Assembly (NCBI GenBank): GCA_023954815.1
Contig: JAGSHB010000050.1
Coordinates: 1 to 36,092, forward strand
Direction of reading: 5' to 3'
DNA length: 36,092 nucleotides
Origin: Myxococcales bacterium
Lineage (GTDB): Bacteria > Myxococcota_A > UBA9042
The notes beneath the pieces were generated by a model. That model saw only the letters and a program-made list of their open reading frames with translations, ran no database searches and was not told the DNA's origin. Below are positions 26,100-32,787 of the stretch, one piece after another; the first letter of the stretch is position 1, and each line of letters begins with the position of its first letter. Both the position numbers and the translations under genes were made by a program.

Positions 26100-26129
26100 T
26101 TCCCAGTTCCGGCATTCCCAGTCCCGGCG
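26100..26129 (+). repeat. Tandem 15-bp repeat downstream of the calpain gene
   Basis: TTCCCAGTTCCGGCA is followed directly by TTCCCAGTCCCGGCG, 13 of 15 identical. It lies in the 155-bp gap before the beta-helix gene. It shows no stem-loop and no known role. Confidence 0.5.
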
Positions 26130-26236
26130 TCCAGTGCTTTGGCGCGTGCCTGATTGCTCCTGCTGCGAAAAAGCAGCCAACCAGAGCGGCCAGCAGCTCC
26201 ACACTCCCACCGTGACTGCCGACCGAAGGGGTTTGT

Positions 26237-27223
26237 GTGCATCCTCCCTCAGACCTTCCGCCGGGCCCCGACGACTTCGCCCCCGAAGCCTTTGGGCCTG
26301 TCGTTACGTTTTCACCCGAAGATGGCTCGCTCGGTGATGCGCTGTGGCGCTTTCCCGCAGGAGCCCACGTCATGCTCGCTCCCGGCATGTACCGCGGAGC
26401 CAACGTGCTGCCCGAGGACATTCGGCTCGAAGCTGCGAAAGGGCTCGGCAGTGTGACCCTCATCGGAGGGCGCGGTGCGACCCTGTCGGCCGAAGGCGCG
26501 TCGCGTGTTCACCTGGTGAATTTGGTCATCAAGGGCCCAGGGCAAGGCTTTGGCGCGGCTGTGCAAGTCTATCAACAGTGCGACGTGCTCATCAGCGGCT
26601 GTGTCATCACGGCTGGGCGCGGGCGTGGTGAAGGCGGCGGCGGCGTCGATTTACAAGCCGGTCGTGTGCGGCTTCGGCGGTGTCGGCTGACCCACAACGT
26701 CGCGCTACAAGGTGGCGCCGTTCGCGCGTCGGGCGTGGTTCGTCTCGAAGCCAACAACTGCGTATTCGCCGACAATCGGGTCGAGGGCAAAGGGGGCGGC
26801 GCGATCTTCGCCGCGGCCGGCGCCAGCGCCAGCTTGCTCGGGTGCACATTTGCGGGCAATCGCGGCGCCATCGGCAGCGCGGTATTAGCGGCCGGCCGTA
26901 TGGGTGCGGAGGTCGCCATGGCGTGCTGCCTGGTGGCCGATAGCGAAGGTGGGCTCAGTATCGCGACGTTAGATGAGGGCCAGGTCGCCATTCGCAATTC
27001 GGTGCTGCCTCAGCTCGCGGCCAAGGTGAGTGCCGGCATCGATGTGGACGCGTCTGTGCGACTGCGCGGCGTCGGTGTACAGCGCAGCGGAAAGAGCCCT
27101 TTTGCCCCGAGTTTTCCGGTCATTTTACGCGGAATTGGCCAGCCGGAGTCGTTTCCAGACGGTGACCAAGCCGATCTCTACGGGCGTTCCCGAGCAGAGG
27201 TGTGGGTCGGAGCGGTCGCGTGA
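26237..27223 (+). CDS. Right-handed parallel beta-helix repeat protein
   Basis: 328 residues from a GTG at 26237 preceded by AAGGGG. The N-terminal 70 residues lead into a turn-rich region of short repeats with G-G-A-V/I and Asn/Asp-containing turns (GGGGVDLQAG, LQGGAVRASG, KGGGAIFAAAG, NRGAIGSAV). The beginning, GSLGDALWRFPAGAHVMLAPGMYRG, resembles the start of pectate-lyase-like beta-helices. No signal peptide is seen. Such folds bind or cut polysaccharides, or act as structural spikes. Its tail overlaps the convergent Clp gene by 46 bp. No catalytic residues could be assigned. Confidence 0.78.
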   Translation: MHPPSDLPPGPDDFAPEAFGPVVTFSPEDGSLGDALWRFPAGAHVMLAPGMYRGANVLPEDIRLEAAKGLGSVTLIGGRGATLSAEGASRVHLVNLVIKGPGQGFGAAVQVYQQCDVLISGCVITAGRGRGEGGGGVDLQAGRVRLRRCRLTHNVALQGGAVRASGVVRLEANNCVFADNRVEGKGGGAIFAAAGASASLLGCTFAGNRGAIGSAVLAAGRMGAEVAMACCLVADSEGGLSIATLDEGQVAIRNSVLPQLAAKVSAGIDVDASVRLRGVGVQRSGKSPFAPSFPVILRGIGQPESFPDGDQADLYGRSRAEVWVGAVA

Positions 27224-30021
27224 GATAGACCGACCATGGTTTGGGCGTGCTCTGGGTCGGAACGCAACGCCCCGCTGCTGACAGCCTGCTCCCCCGCGTT
27301 CTCTGCATTGTCGGCGGTGAGGCGCGCGACGGCCGCCATCAGGGTCAACTTCCCATCAGAGACCTCAAGCCGCATCTCTGAACCCGGTTGCAGCTGTCCT
27401 TCCAGGACACAATCAGCGAGAAAAGCCTCGACGAGCGATTCCACGCGGGCGCGCAAGGGGCGAACCCCCAGTTCTGCATCGACGCCGCCGCTATCGAGCA
27501 CGAGATCGATGACGGTGCTGCCGACATGGACCCGCACAAGGCGCGACTCGTACAGACGCTGGAGACTGGCCTCGATGGTCCGCGTGGTGACGAGGCGCAG
27601 CGTCGAGGTAGACAGGGGCCGGAACAGCACCTTGTCGTCGACGCGACCCCAGAGCTCCGGGCCCAGCTCCTTTCGCACACGGTCGAGCACAATCTCGTCA
27701 GAGACATCTTCCTTTGCCGCCGCGGTAAACCCGATACCGGGCCGCGATGATGCCTGCAGTGTCGACACACCAACGGTGCTCGTCATGATGACGATGGCAT
27801 TGCGTAAATCGAGCACCTGCCCCTGGTTGTCCGTGATACGCCCGGTGTCCACGATTTGTAGCAGCAACGCCACGATCTCACTCGCGGCGCGGTCGACATC
27901 ATCGAAGAGCAGCACACGATAGGGTCGTTTGTGCATCGCCTGGGAGAGCAGCCCCGGTTGCTGATGGCCGACGTAGCCGGGCGGCGACCCGATAAGCCGG
28001 GAGATGCTGTGGCTGTCGGTGTACTCGTTCATGTCGAAGCGCACCAAGGCGTCGTCGACGAGAAATAGGGTCTCGGCCAGGGCGGCAGCAGCGGCGGTTT
28101 TACCGGTGCCCGGCGTGCCCACCAGCAGAAACGACGCAAGCGGCCTGTCACCAGCAAAACCGGCGTAATTGCGCTTCACTCGGCGGGCCATGGCCGTCAG
28201 CGCGGCGTCATGACCAAAGATGCGCGCCTTGAGTTGCTCACCCAGATCACGGATGCGACTGCGTTCATCGGCGAGCAGGCGATCGAGGGGCACCTGGGTG
28301 AGTTGATGTACAGCCCGGGAGACATCGTCCGCCTCCACACGCGTCTTGCCGCGACGGCGTGCCTGAGCTCCAGCGCGATCGAGCACGGCGATGGCCTTGT
28401 CGGGCAGACAACGGTCCGTGATGAAGCGCTTAGAGAGCTGTACGGAGCTCACCACCGCATCATGGGAGTAGGACAGCCCGTGGTGGCTGGCATAGATGGG
28501 GGCTACGCCGCCCAAGATGGTGATGGCTTCTTCGACCGACGGCTCTGGCACCGACACCACCTGAAAACGGCGCTCCATCGCAGGGTCTTTTTCAACGTGC
28601 CGACGGTACTCAGCGATCGTCGTGGCGCCGATGAGCGGAAAGCGCCCGCGTGACAGCGCGGTCTTCAAGTCGTTGGCCGCATCGAGAGGACCATCGCCCG
28701 CGCCTGCGCCCATGATGGTGTGGATCTCGTCCATGAAGACGATGACCCGCCCGTCGGCCTTGGCGACCTCGTCCCGAAGGGCCTTCATGCGTTGGGAAAA
28801 GGCACCGCGAAAGGATGTGCCAGCGAGGAGCCCCGACACGGAGATCTCGATGATGACCGCTTCGCCCAGTCGTCCATAGGCAGACGAGTTGCCGGCGAGT
28901 CGGCGTGCGAGCCCCTCGACGATGGCCGTCTTGCCGACACCCGCCTCACCAACGAGGCAGGGGTTGTTGACCTGCCGCATCATCAGCACATCGATGATCG
29001 CGTCGACGAGATCATGGCGACCGATGAGCGGCTGAATCTCGCCGTCGAGCGCCGCATGCGTGAGGTTCCGACCGAGCTCTGAGAGCACGGGATAGTGCGC
29101 GGGATCGACGTCAAACACCCCGCGATGGGGCGGGCGCCTAGGTAGCTTTGAGGCTGAATCTCCGGGCTTTTCGGAGGATGGTGGTGCCACAGCCGTCGAC
29201 TTCGGAGGCGTCACCGCTGTGTCGCCTGGCTGCCCCACGGGTGGGGACGGTATGCGCGAGACGGGCGTCTCCAAATTGGAGGAGGCCGAACCGGTCGGCG
29301 GGCGAACAGTGGCTTGATTTGGCGATGTGACGCGGCCGCCATCATGAGCCGGTCGCACCGGACGTGCATTTTGCCGTGAGGCACGGCGCCCAGCACGATG
29401 ACTCAGGAGGGCTCCGGGTGCCTGCACGTCGGCGGGCGCATCGGGACTCCAACGCGCCCGGCGACGGGGCGTACCAGCCTCACGAGCTTCAACGGCACGT
29501 ACCAACCCGGTGGGCAGTGGCAAGGCGCGCGGGGTCGGCCGCGCGGGTGCTGGGTCGTGGTCTGGCGTGCGGCTCGGAGCTCTCGTACGGCCGCGGCGGC
29601 TTCCTGCACGATCCAAGTCCAGGGTGAGATGACCGATGACGCGGGCGCGCAGGTGCGTCACATCGATGCCGGCCTCGCGCATCACCCGGGCCGCAAGCGC
29701 GCGCCGAACGCGCAGCAATCCAGCCAGCAGGCACGCTGAGTCGACTTGATGCGCACCACTGCTATCGCCGAGACCGTCGGCGCTCACCCAGACCTGCTGC
29801 AGGACATGCGCCGGCTCATCGCGCACCGTCAAACGTCTGTAGCTATCGAGCACGGAACCGTGGTGGGCACCCACCTCAGCCAACAAGTCGCGGGCAGCAC
29901 AAGGGGTGACAAACATCGCCAGAAGCAGATGGACAGAACTGACCGGCCGCCCCGCACCACGGGCCAAATCCATGGCCGCTGCAGAGATCCGCTGCACATC
30001 ATCTGCCTGATGGAGGACCAT
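27178..30021 (-). CDS. ClpA/ClpC-like AAA+ unfoldase with long linker and altered D2
   Basis: 947 residues from ATG 30021 (GGGGAGCGCGACA upstream). A Clp N-domain (1 to about 135) is followed by a low-complexity Arg/Pro/Ala linker of about 165 residues (about 135-300). D1 carries Walker A GEAGVGKT (358-365), pore loop GTSFRG, Walker B VIVFMDE (426-432), sensor GATT and arginine finger ERRFQ. D2 has Walker A GTPGTGKT (635-642), pore loop GYVG, but Walker B ends LLFDD (703-708) instead of DE, and sensor 1 reads MTSTVG instead of the usual Asn form. A GIGF loop (about 762-765) resembles the ClpP-binding tripeptide. There is no long ClpB/ClpV M-domain. D1 looks active; D2 hydrolysis may be slow. 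No ClpP gene is adjacent, and the substrates are unknown. Confidence 0.87.
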   Translation of the reverse strand: MVLHQADDVQRISAAAMDLARGAGRPVSSVHLLLAMFVTPCAARDLLAEVGAHHGSVLDSYRRLTVRDEPAHVLQQVWVSADGLGDSSGAHQVDSACLLAGLLRVRRALAARVMREAGIDVTHLRARVIGHLTLDLDRAGSRRGRTRAPSRTPDHDPAPARPTPRALPLPTGLVRAVEAREAGTPRRRARWSPDAPADVQAPGALLSHRAGRRASRQNARPVRPAHDGGRVTSPNQATVRPPTGSASSNLETPVSRIPSPPVGQPGDTAVTPPKSTAVAPPSSEKPGDSASKLPRRPPHRGVFDVDPAHYPVLSELGRNLTHAALDGEIQPLIGRHDLVDAIIDVLMMRQVNNPCLVGEAGVGKTAIVEGLARRLAGNSSAYGRLGEAVIIEISVSGLLAGTSFRGAFSQRMKALRDEVAKADGRVIVFMDEIHTIMGAGAGDGPLDAANDLKTALSRGRFPLIGATTIAEYRRHVEKDPAMERRFQVVSVPEPSVEEAITILGGVAPIYASHHGLSYSHDAVVSSVQLSKRFITDRCLPDKAIAVLDRAGAQARRRGKTRVEADDVSRAVHQLTQVPLDRLLADERSRIRDLGEQLKARIFGHDAALTAMARRVKRNYAGFAGDRPLASFLLVGTPGTGKTAAAAALAETLFLVDDALVRFDMNEYTDSHSISRLIGSPPGYVGHQQPGLLSQAMHKRPYRVLLFDDVDRAASEIVALLLQIVDTGRITDNQGQVLDLRNAIVIMTSTVGVSTLQASSRPGIGFTAAAKEDVSDEIVLDRVRKELGPELWGRVDDKVLFRPLSTSTLRLVTTRTIEASLQRLYESRLVRVHVGSTVIDLVLDSGGVDAELGVRPLRARVESLVEAFLADCVLEGQLQPGSEMRLEVSDGKLTLMAAVARLTADNAENAGEQAVSSGALRSDPEHAQTMVGLSHATAPTHTSARERP

Positions 30022-30260
30022 TGTCGCGCTCCCCGACGATAAGTCGGTGTCAACCAGTGTAGGGCGATAGCCGCGAGAAGCCAGAAATCTGACGTTCTTT
30101 GTCGCCTGCTGCTCGGGGGACTGCTCCCCGCTTGTCAGGCGTGACGGCGGGACTTGCGCCCACTCCCGAAAAGCGGCTGGGGCTACCAATCAATGCGAGC
30201 CATTCAAGACAAGCGCACAAGGTGCCATCGCCGCAAGATCCGCGGCACCAAAAGCAGGAG

Positions 30261-30286
30261 CGCCGGTGACCCAACGGTCACCGGCG
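30261..30286. repeat. Perfect 11-bp inverted repeat with CAAC loop
   Basis: CGCCGGTGACC (30261-30271) and GGTCACCGGCG (30276-30286) are exact inverse complements separated by CAAC. It makes a very stable hairpin. Read on the minus strand it is followed by CTCCTGCTTTTGG, a weak T-tract, so it could end a minus-strand transcript from the intergenic region or lie in the 5' leader of the Clp mRNA. Confidence 0.8.
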
Positions 30287-30360
30287 ACGTCCTGTGAGTG
30301 AGAGATGTTCGAGGCAGGGGCCGTGGGTCGATGCGATACCACCCTTTTCAGGGGGACACG

Positions 30361-30385
30361 ATGCACACTCCCTAACGATGTGCAT
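30361..30385. repeat. 7-bp inverted repeat ATGCACA/TGTGCAT
   Basis: ATGCACA (30361-30367) and TGTGCAT (30379-30385) flank an 11-nt spacer. The centre-to-centre spacing of 18 bp is typical of a dimeric regulator site. Similar GTGCA cores recur at about 30405, 30521 and 30585. Confidence 0.55.
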
Positions 30386-30610
30386 GTGCCGATGTAGCGC
30401 TAGACGTGCACGGCCAAATGACGCAATACGAAACAAAAGCCGCACTGCGATCTGGGAGGACAAAGGATGAGGGGAGGGTTGGATTCCATAGGGATACTGC
30501 TCACTCGGTTGCTGCAATTTTGTGCAATGACTGTGCCAAACACCTCAGGCGGCTTTGATTCACTAGCTAATCGCATGACTAGACAGTGCAAATATGAGAC
30601 ACAACGACGA

Positions 30611-30629
30611 CTGATCCATTTCGGATCAG
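30611..30629. repeat. 7-bp inverted repeat with 5-nt loop
   Basis: CTGATCC (30611-30617) pairs with GGATCAG (30623-30629) around ATTTC. It is a compact hairpin without a T-tract on the plus side. Confidence 0.6.
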
Positions 30630-30963
30630 AAACTCAGTTTGCGACATAATTCGATCTACTTTGGTCGTACACTGACAGCAGTGTTCGATATTTGCTCAAC
30701 AACAACCATGGGAATCGTTTATCTTCGGATGGTTATTGAGCTTGAGCCGCAAGTGAAACATGTATCATTTCGAGACACCGTGAGCGCCCGGTTTCGTTCG
30801 GTCCGTTCGTCTGCCGGTACCATCTCTCATCTGGATCGCGCGTCGGTGGTCGACCCACTCCATCGCCACCATCGTCTGTCGCCGCAGCGAGTGTACTTCA
30901 CGCTTGTGCCTGGGGGCTTTCAGGACCTGAACGCGCATCGCGCGAGACAACCGCGCTCACGCT

Positions 30964-31923
30964 TCAGGGTTGCGCGCCGTCCGACTGCGGCATACTGCGC
31001 CAAACAAGCATGCGGACGTAGCCGTGTTGCACAACTCGGACCGTCTCGTGTGGCGGGATGGTGATGAGCTCTCCGTCGACGGCAACGATGTCTGGACGCG
31101 CATCGTTGCGCCACGACAATTCGTGGTGTCGTCCGAAGTGCAACTGAGCGCCAAGCGGTCGATGCCCGCGGACAATGGCAGGCAGGCTCGCCTGGGTTGT
31201 CGTCACGCCCAGCCCCGACAAGACGACGTGAATTCCTTCAGCTGAGACCGCGCGGACGCCGGGAAATGGGCGTATGCCGACGAAAAAACCAGGCAGTGGG
31301 CTCAAAATACCCGCCGTGACGCGCGGAAGAGGCACCGGCGCCCCGTCGAGCAGCACCTGACCGCCCAGGGCCCGAAAACGAGAGCGAGGCAGCTGCTGCA
31401 CCGCAAACCGGGCCAACACCTCGGCGACGCCGAGAGGACCATTGGCGAACGCACGGTCGTAGTCTTCGTGGGTCCGCGCGACTGCGCCGACGCTCACGGT
31501 CACGCCGACACGAGAGACGTGGCCGCCGATCTCCAGCCGTTGCACGGGCACACGCCGAAGTCGACGAACGCCCCGCCCCCAGGCGCGCAGGATGCGTTCA
31601 GCCAGAACGGCCGGGCGACGCGCACCAACGATGGCACGGGCCGTCGTATTTATCTGACCAGCCGGAAGGACCAGCAGCGGCGGAACCGCATCCCACTGAC
31701 CAGCCTGCTCGAACCGCGTCAGCACGTTGAGTAGGGTTCCATCGCCACCGACGACGATGAGCAGCTCGGGCCGCGCGGCCACAGACATCTCGACGACCGC
31801 ATCCACATCTTCAGGCCGATCGCTCATCACCAGACGGAGCTTCGGCGCCGCAGTCATTAGTGCGTTTGCGATCTCCGGCGCGCGCTGTTGACAGGCCGCT
31901 GGGTTGACGATGGCGATAATCAT
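30964..31923 (-). CDS. Diacylglycerol kinase-type lipid kinase
   Basis: 319 residues. The catalytic-domain signature VVGGDGTLLNVL (the GGDGT nucleotide loop) lies near residue 58, with IAIVNPAA at the start and LPAGQINTTARA (the NT..R.. equivalent of the DAGK/YegS/BmrU family) near 90-100. The C-terminal beta-rich half with DGELITIPP matches the DAGK accessory domain (usually DGE). Such enzymes phosphorylate diacylglycerol or related lipids with ATP at the inner membrane. The start at ATG 31923 has CGGAGCGTTC upstream; the frame is open further. The exact lipid substrate is unknown. Confidence 0.86.
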   Translation of the reverse strand: MIIAIVNPAACQQRAPEIANALMTAAPKLRLVMSDRPEDVDAVVEMSVAARPELLIVVGGDGTLLNVLTRFEQAGQWDAVPPLLVLPAGQINTTARAIVGARRPAVLAERILRAWGRGVRRLRRVPVQRLEIGGHVSRVGVTVSVGAVARTHEDYDRAFANGPLGVAEVLARFAVQQLPRSRFRALGGQVLLDGAPVPLPRVTAGILSPLPGFFVGIRPFPGVRAVSAEGIHVVLSGLGVTTTQASLPAIVRGHRPLGAQLHFGRHHELSWRNDARPDIVAVDGELITIPPHETVRVVQHGYVRMLVWRSMPQSDGAQP

Positions 31924-32094
31924 GAACGCTCCGACACGCCGCTGGCGATTGTGCCAAGCGGAATCCGACTCCAACAGATCTGGGCTGCAAATCCCAGGGT
32001 GAGATGCCACATCCCGATCTTGCCGCACAAGACGCACGATGCGACGCTAGATACGCACCACTTTTACTGCACGTGCAGCGGAGAATAGCCACCG

Positions 32095-32535
32095 ATGGAC
32101 GAGTTCGAATTTCTCGGCGGCGATCCGACGGCGCTGCCACTTGCGGACCGGCTCGATGAACGGCGCGGTGATGTGGTCGTCTGGGCAGCAGCGACCGTCG
32201 TGACGCGCTACCCGCAGTTCGCCAGATTCCGAGGTACCAAGGGACGCCGGGCTTGGGAGCAAGACTTTGACTTCCTGTTGCGGCGGCTCCACGGCGCTGT
32301 TGTTGGGGGAGCGGCGGGGCTCGGCGCATCGACCGAATGGTTGACAAACACCCTGGTGAGTCGCGGGATCGTCGCCCCCGCGTTGGCGGCAGCATTGGGT
32401 ATTTTACAGGAGGCGCTTTTGCGCTTTCTGGGCACAAATTCGGGCGGATCTCTCGCGAGACGACTTCAGATCTCGCTCCAATGCGCTGCGAATCAGCACA
32501 CTCGGCGCTGGCTAGGTGTAACCGGTGATCGGTAG
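32095..32535 (+). CDS. Hypothetical helical protein
   Basis: 146 residues from ATG 32095 with a distant GGAG (CGGAGAATAGCCACCG). I do not recognise it with confidence. It is mainly helical: an acidic start, a helix WAAATVVTRYPQF, an aromatic/basic RRAWEQDFDFLLRRLHGAVVGG and a long amphipathic segment SRGIVAPALAAALGILQEALLRFLG. The pattern recalls small all-helical domains of about 130 residues common in deltaproteobacteria. It is divergent from the lipid kinase gene. The function is unknown. Confidence 0.55.
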   Translation: MDEFEFLGGDPTALPLADRLDERRGDVVVWAAATVVTRYPQFARFRGTKGRRAWEQDFDFLLRRLHGAVVGGAAGLGASTEWLTNTLVSRGIVAPALAAALGILQEALLRFLGTNSGGSLARRLQISLQCAANQHTRRWLGVTGDR

Positions 32536-32787
32536 TGGGCGGCTATACCTGCCGCAGATAATGCACATTTCCACCGAATTTAAGCGCTCTGGGGATCGAA
32601 GCGGGCGGCCGTGCGTCTAGCTATTCACGGGCACGACCTGACACGGCGCCCTGCTACCGTTGGGTCTTTGCAGTTGGTACGTCGCCTGTACGACCGGTGA
32701 TTGGAATACGAGATTGCAAGGGAGTTGATTTTGCGCTAGTTTCTCGGCCCTTTTCCGCCCACCGACCCTTCGTTTCGAGGATCGCAG

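Larger units (their letters stand above)
30022..30963. other. Hairpin-rich intergenic region
   Basis: This gap of 0.94 kb lies between the start of the Clp gene and the end of the lipid kinase gene. The middle, about 30400-30770, is clearly richer in A and T than the rest of the window. I see no ORF with a family match: the longest (30639-31064 plus) runs into the lipid kinase gene in antisense and has no ribosome binding site. It holds several inverted repeats (30261-30286, 30361-30385, 30611-30629) and repeated GTGCA motifs. It may hold promoters, an sRNA or decayed DNA. The Clp promoter should lie at its left edge. Confidence 0.6.

Noticed and set aside
25206-30021. Calpain, beta-helix and Clp genes as one secretion or defence system
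   Set aside because: There are no sheath, tube, baseplate or effector-immunity genes, and the Clp gene is on the opposite strand; grouping is only by proximity.
30639-31064. 141-codon plus-strand ORF in the 30-31 kb gap
   Set aside because: It overlaps the lipid kinase gene in antisense, has no ribosome binding site and an Arg/His-rich composition typical of non-coding frames.
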